Shown here: positions 6,492 through 14,845 of the stretch, in pieces
Position numbering within the stretch: position 1 is the stretch's first letter
Layout of the letters: every line of letters starts with the position of its first letter
NCBI GenBank assembly: GCA_018266075.1
Contig: JAFEBB010000005.1
Span: forward strand, 124,001 to 188,000
Direction of reading: 5' to 3'
From: Deltaproteobacteria bacterium
Lineage (GTDB): Bacteria > Myxococcota > Myxococcia > Myxococcales > SZAS-1
Length of the DNA stretch: 64,000 nucleotides
Notes under the pieces: model-generated
Told to the model about the DNA's origin: nothing
Seen by the model: the letters and a program-made list of their open reading frames with translations, nothing else
Database searches by the model: none
Translations under genes and position numbers: made by a program

Positions 6492-8555
6492 ATGGTCCGT
6501 GAAAGAGGCGGCGCGCCTCCAGCGACCTCCCGCGATCGGGAGGCGAGTTCGCTGGGTGTGTCGTTCGGCCGCTACCAGCTTTTGAAGAAGCTCGCCGCCG
6601 GCGGCATGGCCGAGGTGTACCTCGCCCGCCAGTCCGGCCTCGAGGGCTTCGAGAAGCTCGTCGTCATCAAGCGCATCCTCCCGCACCTCGCGGGCGACGA
6701 AGAGTTCGTGCAGATGTTCTTGAACGAGGCGCGCATCGCCGCCCGCTTCAATCACGCGAACATCGTCCAGATCTACGACCTCGGGAAGATGGAGGAGACG
6801 TACTTCATTGGCATGGAGTACGTGCACGGCGAGGACCTCGGCCGTGTGATGCGCAAGGCCTGGAACGCCGGCACCTGGATCCCGCCGCAGCTCGCGCTCC
6901 GCGTGATCGCCCAGGCCTGCGAGGGCCTGCACTACGCCCACACCAAGGCCGACGACTCCGGCCAGCCGCTCAACGTCGTCCACCGCGACATCTCGCCGCA
7001 AAACATTCTGGTTTCATTCGACGGCGGCGTGAAGGTCGTGGACTTCGGCATCGCCAAGGCCGCCGACTCCGCCAGCAACACGCGCTCGGGCACGCTCAAG
7101 GGCAAGTACGCGTACATGTCGTCGGAGCAGGCCCAGGGCAAGGCCGTGGACGCGCGCACCGACGTGTTCGCGCTCGGGCTGGTGCTCTACGAGCTCCTCA
7201 CCGGCGTGCGCCCGCTCAAGCGCGATACCGACATCCAGACCTTGCAGGCCGCGCTGCAGTGCGAGATCGAGCCGCCGTCGAAGGTGGCCAGCATCAGCGA
7301 CACGCTCGATCCGCTGATCATGAAGGCGCTCACGCGGCGCGCCGACGATCGCTACAACTCCGCGCGCGACTTCCAGCTCGCCATCGAGGACTACCTCGTC
7401 CAGAACCAGCTCGCGGCGAGCTCGGTGCACCTCTCCGAGTTCATGAAGACGCTCTTCGCCGACCGGCTCGACGAGGAGAAGCGCGAGGGCCGGCCGATGC
7501 CGTCGGTGCAGCTGGCCACGGAGTCGCAGCAGAGCTTCCCGGCGATCAACGCGGCGCCCAGCACCGGCCCCGTGCCCGCGCCCAAGGCCCAGTCCTGGGA
7601 AGCGCCGCCGGGTCGTCGCGACTCGGGCGAGGGTCAGCGTCGGAGCACGCGTTCTGCGCTCGCGGCCCAGGCGCCCGCGCCGGCGCCGGAAGAGCTCGAG
7701 GAGGAGGACGCCGACGACGGGCCGACGACGCAGGAGTTCGTCGAGCCGCCGCGTCGCAAGACCGGCCAGCAGCGGCGCGCCACCGGAGAGCAGCCGCGTC
7801 GCACCAGCGGCGAAGGTACGCCGCGCAAGACCTCGGGCGGCGTGCCGGCGGTGCGCCAGCGCACGCGGAGCTCGGCGAGCGTGGCCGCGAGCGGAATGCC
7901 GGACGCGCCGCCGCGGACGTCAGGTGAGTCGCGCATCAAGGACGAGTCCTGGAAGGACTCCAACAAGCCCCAGCCGCGCACGACCGAGCGCAAGGGCAGC
8001 CCGCTGCCGCTGCTCATCGTGGTGCTCGCGTTGGGCGCGGGCGGCTTCATGTTCCGCGCGGACATCCTCAGGGTCATCAACGGCACCAAGGGCACGGCTT
8101 CCGCGACCAACGGTACCGGCGCGCCCCTCGCCACCACCACGCTCACGCTGCTCACGGATCGCGCGGTGTCCGTCGAAATCAACGGCGAGGTGGTGGGCAC
8201 CACGCCGATTCGTAACTATCCGGTTAAGCCCGGAAACGTGGCGGTGCACTACTTCGACCCGGGCCAGGGCATCGACAAGACCGTCACCTACGCCATCCGC
8301 GAGGGCGACGCCGCGCAGCACCGCGAGGACTTCGAGATCACCCGCGTGCAATTCAAGGCCGATCGCGCCATCCAGGCCGACGTGTTCTTGAACGGCAAGA
8401 ACATCGGCACCACCAACGCGGCGCCGCTGAACCTCGCAGTCGGCGAGTACGAGTTCGAAGCCAAGGCCGACAACGGCACGCTCGTGGGCACCGCGCACGC
8501 CAAGCTCAAGAAGGACACGATCAACTTCGTGACCTTCACGCTGCACCGGCAGTGA
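6492..8555 (+). CDS. Membrane-anchored Hanks-type Ser/Thr protein kinase with PEGA-like domains
   Basis: A 687-residue signalling kinase. The kinase domain (about residues 26-300) shows the glycine loop KLAAGGMAEVYLA, catalytic lysine K60 (VVIKRI), HRD at 164-166 with N171, DFG at 184-186, and YMSSEQ in place of the usual APE region, as is common in myxobacterial kinases. A low-complexity proline, arginine and acid-rich linker (340-500) leads to one transmembrane helix at about 505-521. Outside the membrane there are two short beta domains resembling PEGA repeats (LLTDRAVSVEINGEVVGTTP and RAIQADVFLNGKNIGTT). The substrate is unknown. A SUKH-type gene follows after 3 bases, so the two are probably co-transcribed. 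Confidence 0.93.
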   Translation: MVRERGGAPPATSRDREASSLGVSFGRYQLLKKLAAGGMAEVYLARQSGLEGFEKLVVIKRILPHLAGDEEFVQMFLNEARIAARFNHANIVQIYDLGKMEETYFIGMEYVHGEDLGRVMRKAWNAGTWIPPQLALRVIAQACEGLHYAHTKADDSGQPLNVVHRDISPQNILVSFDGGVKVVDFGIAKAADSASNTRSGTLKGKYAYMSSEQAQGKAVDARTDVFALGLVLYELLTGVRPLKRDTDIQTLQAALQCEIEPPSKVASISDTLDPLIMKALTRRADDRYNSARDFQLAIEDYLVQNQLAASSVHLSEFMKTLFADRLDEEKREGRPMPSVQLATESQQSFPAINAAPSTGPVPAPKAQSWEAPPGRRDSGEGQRRSTRSALAAQAPAPAPEELEEEDADDGPTTQEFVEPPRRKTGQQRRATGEQPRRTSGEGTPRKTSGGVPAVRQRTRSSASVAASGMPDAPPRTSGESRIKDESWKDSNKPQPRTTERKGSPLPLLIVVLALGAGGFMFRADILRVINGTKGTASATNGTGAPLATTTLTLLTDRAVSVEINGEVVGTTPIRNYPVKPGNVAVHYFDPGQGIDKTVTYAIREGDAAQHREDFEITRVQFKADRAIQADVFLNGKNIGTTNAAPLNLAVGEYEFEAKADNGTLVGTAHAKLKKDTINFVTFTLHRQ
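8213..8226. other. Intragenic dyad TAAC-N6-GTTA, site 2
   Basis: A perfect TAAC-N6-GTTA dyad in the PEGA-like part of the kinase gene, reading through codons CGT-AAC-TAT-CCG-GTT-AAG. On the minus strand it reads TAACCGGATAGTTA, which fits the extended consensus TAACCRRANNGTTA. See the finding on this motif. Confidence 0.55.
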
Positions 8556-8558
8556 GCC

Positions 8559-8960
8559 GTGCGCCCGCCTCCCGATTTGCACCGTCGAGTCGATCGAGCT
8601 CGTGTCGAGGCGTGTCTAGAGCGGCTTGGCGTCGAAGTGCCGAGGGACTTTCGCGACTTCTACCTTCGGTACGAAGGCGCGTTTGGAAGCTCAGCAACGG
8701 GCTTCGAGTTGCTCGACCTTTGCGAACGTTCTCCGTCGATCGAGTCGAGTACGAACGAGGTCCATCAGGTGCACGGTTGGCCGGCGCGCTATCTGGTTCT
8801 GACGACGTACGTCGGAAACGGCGTGCTCGTCCTCGACTGCGAGACGGCCTCCGTCTTCGACGTGGACTTCGAGGGCTCCGATCGTGAGCTGCTCCAAGGC
8901 AAGCTCGCGCCTCGGTGGAAATCGTTCGGCGATTTTCTCGAGTTCTTCTTCGCAGCGTAG
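8559..8960 (+). CDS. SMI1/KNR4 (SUKH) family protein
   Basis: A 133-residue protein starting with GTG 3 bases after the kinase stop. The pattern VEVPRDFRDFYLRYEG, then GFELLDL, then YLVLTTYVGNGVLVLDCETASVFDVDFEG and a final SFGDFLEFFF is that of the SMI1/KNR4 fold. Bacterial SUKH proteins are often immunity proteins against polymorphic toxins, but no toxin gene is adjacent. Here the context is a Ser/Thr kinase. The related eukaryotic family acts as a signalling regulator, so a role linked to the kinase is possible but unproven. The codon use is slightly less GC-biased than that of the kinase. Confidence 0.75.
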   Translation: MRPPPDLHRRVDRARVEACLERLGVEVPRDFRDFYLRYEGAFGSSATGFELLDLCERSPSIESSTNEVHQVHGWPARYLVLTTYVGNGVLVLDCETASVFDVDFEGSDRELLQGKLAPRWKSFGDFLEFFFAA

Positions 8961-8966
8961 CTATAG

Positions 8967-9923
8967 CTATTCGGCCTTCAGCGCATCCCACGCGTCCTGC
9001 AGCTCCGCCGGGAGCGCGCTCTCGATCTCCACGCGCTCGCCCTTGGCCGGACTGGTGAACGCCAGCCGCGCCGCGTGCAGGAAGTGTCGCTTGAGCCCTG
9101 GAATCGCCGGCCCGCCGTAGAGCGCGTCGCCCAGGATCGGCGCGCCGATCGCGGACAGGTGCACGCGGATCTGGTGCATCACGCCGGTGTCGATGCGCAC
9201 CTCGAGCAGCGAGGCATCGCCCTTGCGCTGCAGCACCCGGAAGCTCGTGCGCGCCTCGCGGGCCTTGAGCCGCTTGGCCTCGTCCTCGGAGCCGAGCGCG
9301 ATCATCTTCCGCTCGTCTTTGGGATGGTGGGCCACGGGCAGCTCGATCTCGCCTTCGTCGGCCAAGGGGCCTGTCACGGCCGCCAAATAGTGCTTGTCCA
9401 CGGCTCGCGCCGCGAAGGCCGCCCGGAGCGCCTGGTGGGCCTCAGGCGTGCGCGCGGCGGCGAGGAGCCCGCTGGTCTCGGTATCCAGCCGGTGCACCAG
9501 CCCCGCCTCGCGCGGCGCCGCAGGGTTCGCGGCCACACACTCGGGGAAGCGGGCGACCAGGAAGTTCGCGGCCGTCCCACGCTCGCCAGGCTGCAAGGGG
9601 TGCGAGGGCATGCCCGAGGGCTTGTCGAGGACCACGACGGATGCGTCCTCGTAGGCGATGCCCAACGCGAGCTCCGGCTGCGGCTCCGGCGCCACCGTGG
9701 CAGGCACGACCGCGTCCTCGGGCGGCAGCTCCACCTCGAGCACGTCGCCGCCGGCGGCCATCTCGCCCTTGCGCACGCGCTTGCCGTTCTTGCGGACCAG
9801 CCCCTCGTCGAAGAGCTTCTTCGCCCGGGCGCGCGAGAGGTTCAGGGCGTCGACAATCAGCTTGTCGACACGCTCGGCCGCCTGCTCGGCGGGCAATTCG
9901 ACGCGCTTGCGTTCCACGGCCAT
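8967..9923 (-). CDS. RluA-family rRNA/tRNA pseudouridine synthase with S4 domain
   Basis: A 318-residue enzyme that isomerises uridine to pseudouridine in rRNA or tRNA. The N-terminal S4 RNA-binding domain (about residues 15-70, with LSRARAKKLFDEGLVRKNGK) is followed by the catalytic domain with the signature HRLDTETSGLL at about 143-153, whose aspartate is the nucleophile. Further on come the family motifs YLAAVTG and HQIRVHLSAIGAPILGDALYGG. The architecture fits RluD/RluA-type large-subunit enzymes. The exact target position cannot be decided from sequence alone. It is convergent with the preceding SUKH gene. Confidence 0.92.
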   Translation of the reverse strand: MAVERKRVELPAEQAAERVDKLIVDALNLSRARAKKLFDEGLVRKNGKRVRKGEMAAGGDVLEVELPPEDAVVPATVAPEPQPELALGIAYEDASVVVLDKPSGMPSHPLQPGERGTAANFLVARFPECVAANPAAPREAGLVHRLDTETSGLLAAARTPEAHQALRAAFAARAVDKHYLAAVTGPLADEGEIELPVAHHPKDERKMIALGSEDEAKRLKAREARTSFRVLQRKGDASLLEVRIDTGVMHQIRVHLSAIGAPILGDALYGGPAIPGLKRHFLHAARLAFTSPAKGERVEIESALPAELQDAWDALKAE

Positions 9924-9977
9924 GGCCCGGCGCTATACCACTGGCAGGCCCACAGTGCGGGTGCGATTGCAAGATCC

Positions 9978-10010
9978 CCACGAAGGTCACCATCTTCAGG
10001 CCCTTCGTGG
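9978..10010. other. Intergenic inverted repeat upstream of dksA
   Basis: A 9-bp perfect stem (9978-9986 with 10002-10010, CCACGAAGG and its complement) around a 15-nt loop, between the divergent pseudouridine synthase and DksA genes. It lies about 50 bases upstream of the candidate DksA promoter. The rest of this 226-bp gap holds no gene. It could be an operator or a transcript hairpin; there is no T-run. Confidence 0.4.
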
Positions 10011-10061
10011 TGCAGAATGTCGGTTCGCCTCGTCGGGCGCGGGGCCAGCAGCCAGGTCGGG

Positions 10062-10090
10062 TTGACACGCCTGGAGGGCAGCATTAAAAC
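10062..10090 (+). promoter_or_regulatory. Candidate sigma70-type promoter of dksA-like gene
   Basis: TTGACA at 10062-10067 is followed after 16-17 bases by TTAAAA/TAAAAC at 10084-10090, in an otherwise very GC-rich gap. The predicted start is near 10097, giving a leader of about 50 bases that contains a small GCCC-TTTTT-CGGGC type hairpin before the GTG start at 10150. Confidence 0.5.
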
Positions 10091-10149
10091 ACCCGCCCTT
10101 TTTCGGGCACTCCAACTGCGCGGGGCCGTGCTGCGCGGGGGTTAGCGTC

Positions 10150-10512
10150 GTGAATCAGAAGGACCTGAAGCGTTTCAAGAAGATGCTCGAGGAGAGCAAG
10201 CGCGAGCTGCTCAAGAGCGCGAAGAAGACCCTCATGGAGGAGTCGAACTTCGACACCGACGACCTCCCGGACGAGATCGACCTGGCGTCCAGCGAGTACA
10301 CCCAGTCGATGGTGTTCCGCCTGCGCGACCGCGAGAAGTTCCTCCTCAAGAAGATCGACAAGGCGCTCCAGCGCATCGAGGACGGCACCTTCGGCGTCTG
10401 CGAGCGCTGCGACGAGGAGATCTCCGTGAAGCGCCTCGAGGCGCGCCCGGTGACCACCCTCTGCATCCGCTGCAAGGAAGAGCAGGAGAAGAAGGAGAAG
10501 AGCTACGGCTGA
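10150..10512 (+). CDS. dksA: DksA/TraR-family zinc-finger transcription regulator
   Basis: A 120-residue protein that binds the RNA polymerase secondary channel and works with (p)ppGpp. A long coiled coil (about residues 3-75) contains the tip motif DEIDLAS (41-47), which matches the functionally essential DxxDxA. The C-terminal zinc finger has C84-x2-C87 and C105-x2-C108. The charged C-terminal tail is normal for the family. The start codon is GTG. It is monocistronic, with its own promoter candidate and a strong terminator immediately downstream. Confidence 0.93.
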   Translation: MNQKDLKRFKKMLEESKRELLKSAKKTLMEESNFDTDDLPDEIDLASSEYTQSMVFRLRDREKFLLKKIDKALQRIEDGTFGVCERCDEEISVKRLEARPVTTLCIRCKEEQEKKEKSYG

Positions 10513-10518
10513 CCCTGA

Positions 10519-10565
10519 CGAAAAATCCCCTCCGGCAAGCTTCACTTGAGACGGGGGATTTTTCG
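10519..10565. terminator. Strong intrinsic terminator after dksA
   Basis: A perfect 12-bp stem, CGAAAAATCCCC at 10519-10530 paired with 10554-10565, around a 23-nt loop. The A-run and T-run are built into the base of the stem, so it could act on both strands. It begins 7 bases after the DksA stop. Confidence 0.75.
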
Positions 10566-10657
10566 GCAAGGAACCGTCGGCTCTCTTGACCGCGGGGCCG
10601 CCGCGTCTGCCGCGAAGCGGGCAGGCGAGGGCGGCCTCGGTCGTTTCTGGCCCCGCC

Positions 10658-11827
10658 ATGCCCACGCACCCCATCGATCCGACGGCGCCCTGGAGCGCGT
10701 TTGGCGGCACGGCCGAGCAGTGGGCGGATTGGCGCTGGCAGCAGCGCAACTCGATCAAGACCCTGGCCCAGCTCGAGAAGCACCTGGAGCTGACCGACGA
10801 CGAGCGCCGCGGCGTCGACGAGACGGCCAAGATCTTCCGGCTGGGCATCAGCCCGTACTACCTGTCGCTCTGCGACGCGAAGCACCCGTTCTGTCCGGTG
10901 CGCATGCAGGCCGTACCCACGCGGGCCGAGGCGCGCATCAACGAGGGCGAGCTCGAGGATCCGCTCGGCGAGGACAAGCACCGTCCCGTGCCGGCGATCG
11001 TGCACCGCTATCCGGATCGCGTGCTGTTCCTGGCGCTGGATCGCTGCAGCGTCTACTGCCGGCACTGCACGCGCCGGCGCATGACCGGCTCCGACGAGAC
11101 CGACCTCGGCAAGGACGAGATCGCCCAGGGCATCGAGTACGTGCGCGCGCATCCCGAAGTCCGCGACGTGCTGATTTCAGGCGGCGATCCATTCCTGCTC
11201 GCGACGCAGAAGCTCGAAGGCATCCTGGCCGGGCTGCGCGCCATTCCGCACGTGCAGATGATCCGCATCGGCACGCGGGTGCCGGTGTGTTTGCCCCAGC
11301 GCGTGGACGCCGAGCTCTGCGACGCCATCCGGAAGCACCACCCGGTCTTCGTGGTCACGCACTTCAACCATCCGAAAGAGCTCACGCCCGAGGCGAAGGC
11401 GGCCAGCGCGCGGCTCGTCGACGCGGGCATTCCCGTGGAGAACCAGTGCGTGCTCTTGCGCCGCGTGAACTCCACCGCGCGCACGATGAAGGAGCTCTCG
11501 CACCGGCTGCTGATGACGCGCGTGCGGCCGTACTACATGCACCAGGCCGACGTGGCCGAGGGCATCGAGCACCTGCGCACGCCGCTGGCCAAGGGCGTGG
11601 AGATCCTCGAGCAGCTGCGCGGGCACACAAGCGGGCTGGCCGTGCCGCACCTGGCGATCGATCTGCCTGGCGGCGGCGGCAAGGTCACGCTGCAGCCGAA
11701 CTACCTCTTGGCGATCGGCGAGAAGGAAGCGACGTTCCGCAACTACCGGAACGAGATATATCGCTATCCGGAGCCGGCCGAGCGCGACTGCAGCTGCCCG
11801 TACGACGAGATCTTCTACGGTCAGTAG
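10658..11827 (+). CDS. Lysine 2,3-aminomutase-like radical SAM enzyme (KamA family)
   Basis: A 389-residue PLP and radical SAM enzyme. The cluster motif C130-x3-C134-x2-C137 (CSVYCRHC) is followed by the KamA-family arginines (TRRRM). The PLP-binding lysine sits in PGGGGK after HTSGLAVPH, as in clostridial KamA. KamA interconverts L-lysine and L-beta-lysine; the related EpmB modifies lysine on EF-P. The length and the C-terminal extension with CSCPY favour KamA over EpmB, but other amino-acid specificities (for example glutamate) exist in the family. I placed the start at ATG 10658 because the frame upstream overlaps the terminator. The gene is convergent with, and overlaps by 7 bases, the next one. 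Confidence 0.85.
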   Translation: MPTHPIDPTAPWSAFGGTAEQWADWRWQQRNSIKTLAQLEKHLELTDDERRGVDETAKIFRLGISPYYLSLCDAKHPFCPVRMQAVPTRAEARINEGELEDPLGEDKHRPVPAIVHRYPDRVLFLALDRCSVYCRHCTRRRMTGSDETDLGKDEIAQGIEYVRAHPEVRDVLISGGDPFLLATQKLEGILAGLRAIPHVQMIRIGTRVPVCLPQRVDAELCDAIRKHHPVFVVTHFNHPKELTPEAKAASARLVDAGIPVENQCVLLRRVNSTARTMKELSHRLLMTRVRPYYMHQADVAEGIEHLRTPLAKGVEILEQLRGHTSGLAVPHLAIDLPGGGGKVTLQPNYLLAIGEKEATFRNYRNEIYRYPEPAERDCSCPYDEIFYGQ

Positions 11828-12468
11828 TCCGCGGACTTCGACTTCTTGCCGTGGTGCCCGCCGCCGTGCCTGCCGCCGGACGGCGGGGGAGCGGCAGCGG
11901 CAGCGGCGTCGTCACCGGCGGCGCCCGCGTTGGGATCGTCCTTGGGATCGAGCTTCTCGACCGCGGGGACCAGGTTGCCGTCGGCGTCGTACTGGGGCTT
12001 GGCCGCGGGCTCCTTCTTCTCGGGCTCGGCGGACATGTCGAGCGGGTGCTCCTCGTCGAAGCCCTTCACCACCTGCGGCTCGGCGTTGGCCTCTTCGGCC
12101 TTCTTCTTCTCGGCCTCTTCCTTGTCCTTCTTGCGCTGCTCCTTCACCTCGCCGGTGCGCGCGGTCTCGGCCTTGGTGTCGTCCATCGAGCGGTGGCGCT
12201 GTGCCGCGGCGTAGTCGTGGTTGTTGGTGCCGTGCTTCTCGAGCACCTGGTCGTCGGCCTCCTGCATCTCCTTCTGCTTGGCGTGCCGCGCCTCCATCGA
12301 GTCGTCGTCCTTGTACTTCTCCTCGATCTTGGCGTGCGCCTCGTCGCGGTCGGCGTCGATGTTCGCCTTCTCGTCGGTGGTCAGCTCCTTCTTGCCGTCG
12401 AACTCGTCGGCGAAGGCAGGGGCGGCGGCGAACATCACGACAGCGAGGGCAAGGGAACGCAGGCGCAT
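11821..12468 (-). CDS. Secreted highly charged protein of unknown function
   Basis: A 215-residue protein with a clear signal peptide (MRLRSLALAVVMFAAAPAFA, cleavage after AFA). The mature part is dominated by Lys, Glu, Asp and Ala and is probably one long helix or disordered (for example GEVKEQRKKDKEEAEKKKAE). It ends in an alanine stretch and a Gly/His/Lys-rich tail (GGRHGGGHHGKKSKS) that might bind metal. No domain family is recognisable. The ribosome binding site GGAGC precedes the ATG. The low complexity is not matched elsewhere in the window except in the histone-like tail at 54 kb. Confidence 0.75.
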   Translation of the reverse strand: MRLRSLALAVVMFAAAPAFADEFDGKKELTTDEKANIDADRDEAHAKIEEKYKDDDSMEARHAKQKEMQEADDQVLEKHGTNNHDYAAAQRHRSMDDTKAETARTGEVKEQRKKDKEEAEKKKAEEANAEPQVVKGFDEEHPLDMSAEPEKKEPAAKPQYDADGNLVPAVEKLDPKDDPNAGAAGDDAAAAAAPPPSGGRHGGGHHGKKSKSADY

Positions 12469-12544
12469 ACGTGCTCCAGGTTTTCGACGGCCTCATCGTA
12501 GTCGCTTTCTTGCCGGCAGTCTGGGGTCGTCCAAAGATCAGGGG

Positions 12545-13612
12545 ATGCGGCTGGCGGTGGTGCTGGCGTTGATGGCGATTTCGCTTCCGGCGTGGGCCGA
12601 GGAGCAGGTGCGCATCGCCGTGGCCGAAGACCTGGCCAGCGCCGACATCAGCGGCAGCGCGCTCGAGCTCTCGCCTTGGACAGACGAGCCCTCGTTCACC
12701 CCATTGCACCGCGACCTGGTGCACGTGGGCTTGAAGAAGGGCGCGCTCACCCTCGACGGCAAGCCGGCCGGTGAGGCGCTGCGCATCCAGGCGCACGCGG
12801 GCCTGCTCAAGGTGCACGGCTTTGCGGTGCGCGGGACCGTCGACATCAAGGCGACGCCCAAGGGCCTGCTCGTCGTCAACGCGATCCCGCTCGAGGACTA
12901 CCTCGCGGCCGTGCTCGGCGGCGAGATGCCGCCGGTGTTCCCGGAAGAGGCGCTCAAGGCGCAAGCCGTGGCCGCGCGGACCTACGCCATCCAGCGCAAG
13001 CTCGACGCCTACGGCCACGCGTACCACCTCGGCGCGACGGTGCTCAGTCAGGTCTACGGCGGTGCGGGCCGCGAGGACGCGCGCACCCGAGCGGCCGTGC
13101 AGGCGACCGCCGGGCAGATCCTGACCTTCGATCTCGCGCCCATCGAGGCCTACTTCCACGCGAGCTGCGGCGGAAAGACGGAGAGCGGCAAGGCCGCGCT
13201 CGGACGCGATCTGCCGTACCTGCGGCCCGTGAGCTGTCCGTGCACGGAGGACCCGAAGACGTCGTGGTCGCTGGAGCTGCCGGATCGGGTGGTGTCGAAG
13301 GACTTTCACGTGGACGCGGATGACCTGAAGGTCGCCGTGCGGTCGACCACCGGCCGCGCGCTCGCGCTCACCGACGGCGCGCATCGCATCGACGCGGTCA
13401 CCTTCCGCCGCGTGCTCGGCTACGACAAGGTGAAGAGCCTGGGCTTCGTGATCGAGCACGCGGGCGACAAGCTGGAGCTGAAGGGCCGCGGCCTCGGCCA
13501 CGGCGCCGGCTTGTGCCAGATCGGCGCGAAGGTGCTCGCGGAGAAGGGCTGGGGCTACCAGCGGATTCTCGAGCACTACTATCCCGGCGCTGTCATTCAA
13601 CGCATGTACTGA
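12545..13612 (+). CDS. SpoIID/LytB domain protein
   Basis: A 355-residue exported protein. The signal peptide is MRLAVVLALMAISLPAWA, with the ATG directly after GGGG. The SpoIID core is visible as VVNAIPLEDYLAAVLGGEMP, EALKAQAVAARTYAIQR, YHLGATVLSQVYGG and the C-terminal GRGLGHGAGLCQIGAKVLAEKGW. SpoIID of Bacillus is a lytic transglycosylase acting on peptidoglycan stripped of stem peptides; in non-sporulating bacteria homologues are thought to remodel the wall. It is divergent from the charged secreted protein and is followed 27 bases later by QueA. Confidence 0.9.
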   Translation: MRLAVVLALMAISLPAWAEEQVRIAVAEDLASADISGSALELSPWTDEPSFTPLHRDLVHVGLKKGALTLDGKPAGEALRIQAHAGLLKVHGFAVRGTVDIKATPKGLLVVNAIPLEDYLAAVLGGEMPPVFPEEALKAQAVAARTYAIQRKLDAYGHAYHLGATVLSQVYGGAGREDARTRAAVQATAGQILTFDLAPIEAYFHASCGGKTESGKAALGRDLPYLRPVSCPCTEDPKTSWSLELPDRVVSKDFHVDADDLKVAVRSTTGRALALTDGAHRIDAVTFRRVLGYDKVKSLGFVIEHAGDKLELKGRGLGHGAGLCQIGAKVLAEKGWGYQRILEHYYPGAVIQRMY

Positions 13613-13639
13613 GCGGCCGCGCCGGGTTAAACAGCGCGC

Positions 13640-14671
13640 GTGAAGCTCTCCGACTTCGATTTCGAGCTGCCCGAGTCGCAGATCGCGCAGCAGCCGCTCG
13701 CCCAGCGCGACGCGTCGCGCTTGCTCGTGCTCGACCGGAGCAAGCCCGAGCTGCAGCACCGCGCCTTCGCGGAGATCGGCGAGTACCTGCGGCCCGGCGA
13801 CCTGCTCGTGGCCAACGACGCCAAGGTGATTCCGGCTCGGCTGCGCGGGACGAAGGTCGCCACCGGCGGCAAGGCCGAGCTGCTGCTCTGCGAAGCGCTC
13901 GATGAGCAGCAGCTGCGTTGGCGAGCGCTGGGGCAGGCGTCGAAGCCGTTGCGTCCAGGTCAACGCCTGCGCTTCGAAGGCGGGCTCGAGGCCGAGATCG
14001 AAGCTCCGGCAGGCGAGGGCGCGTACGACGTCCGCTTGTTCGCCGACGACATCCCATCCGCGATTGCGAAGGCAGGCGAGATCCCGCTCCCGCCGTACAT
14101 TCGCCGGACGCCAGGCGCCGATGACCTCGCACGCTACCAAACGGTCTACGCCGCTCGCGGCACCGCCGCCGCTGCGCCGACGGCCGGCTTGCATTTCACG
14201 CCAGCGCTCCTCGAGAAGCTGAAGGCGCAGGGGATTGGCTTCGCAAAGCTGACGCTGAACGTCGGCCCGGGGACGTTCCTGCCGGTGCGCACCGAGAACA
14301 TCCTCGAGCACCGCATGCACGCCGAGCGCTTCGAGATCCCCGAGGACACCGCGCGCGCCATCGACGAGACGCGCCGCGCGGGCAAGCGCGTCATCGCCGT
14401 CGGAACGACGAGCTTGCGCGCGATGGAGGCCGCGGCCACCGACGCGCGTACCGTCCGTGCGGGCACCGCGAGCGCGCAGCTCTTCATCTATCCCGGCTAC
14501 ACCTTCAAGGTGATCGACGCGCTCATCACCAACTTCCACTTGCCCAAGTCGACGCTGCTCATGCTCGTGGCCGCGCTCGCGGGTCGGGAGCGGATCCTCG
14601 CGGCATATTCGGAAGCCGTCGCGCGCGGGTATCGCTTCTTCTCCTACGGCGACGCGATGCTCATCTGCTGA
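13640..14671 (+). CDS. queA: S-adenosylmethionine:tRNA ribosyltransferase-isomerase QueA
   Basis: A 343-residue enzyme that transfers and isomerises the ribose of SAM onto 7-aminomethyl-7-deazaguanine in tRNA, making epoxyqueuosine. The N-terminus (LSDFDFELPESQIAQQPLAQRDASRLLVLDR) and internal motifs (GTAAAAPTAGLHFTPALLEKL, LNVGPGTFLPVRTE, GTTSLRAMEAA, LITNFHLPKSTLLMLVAALAGRE) are diagnostic. The length is normal. The GTG start is 27 bases after SpoIID. A QueD-like gene lies at 56 kb, but no other queuosine gene is near. Confidence 0.96.
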   Translation: MKLSDFDFELPESQIAQQPLAQRDASRLLVLDRSKPELQHRAFAEIGEYLRPGDLLVANDAKVIPARLRGTKVATGGKAELLLCEALDEQQLRWRALGQASKPLRPGQRLRFEGGLEAEIEAPAGEGAYDVRLFADDIPSAIAKAGEIPLPPYIRRTPGADDLARYQTVYAARGTAAAAPTAGLHFTPALLEKLKAQGIGFAKLTLNVGPGTFLPVRTENILEHRMHAERFEIPEDTARAIDETRRAGKRVIAVGTTSLRAMEAAATDARTVRAGTASAQLFIYPGYTFKVIDALITNFHLPKSTLLMLVAALAGRERILAAYSEAVARGYRFFSYGDAMLIC

Positions 14672-14845
14672 GCGCCGCGCTGCCTGGTCGGGCGGCTGAC
14701 GGCTGCGCGACGGGGTGGTCCTCCGTCCCCTTGGCGACCAGCCAGCCCATGGCTACCCCTTCCCCAAGCGGGCCGTTGTGCGTTGGTCCGCGCGTGGGAA
14801 CAGGGCGCCCCGCGTTTCGGCGCGGGCAGGGCGGCGGAGGCGGCG

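Noticed and set aside
8559-8960. Toxin-immunity pair
   Set aside because: The SUKH-type protein has no adjacent polymorphic toxin or Rhs/CDI element.
10658-11827. Annotation as EpmB (EF-P lysine aminomutase)
   Set aside because: Longer than EpmB, carries the KamA-type C-terminal extension, and no epmA or efp is adjacent.
11821-12468. A lysine- and glutamate-rich antisense artefact
   Set aside because: Considered because of low complexity, but the clean signal peptide, ribosome binding site and stop overlap support a real gene, so it is kept as a CDS.
14672-14845. A second copy of the 21-bp array before the ASH lipoprotein gene
   Set aside because: The stretch contains GCCCATGG and AAGCGGGCC words, but they do not recur at a constant 21-bp spacing.
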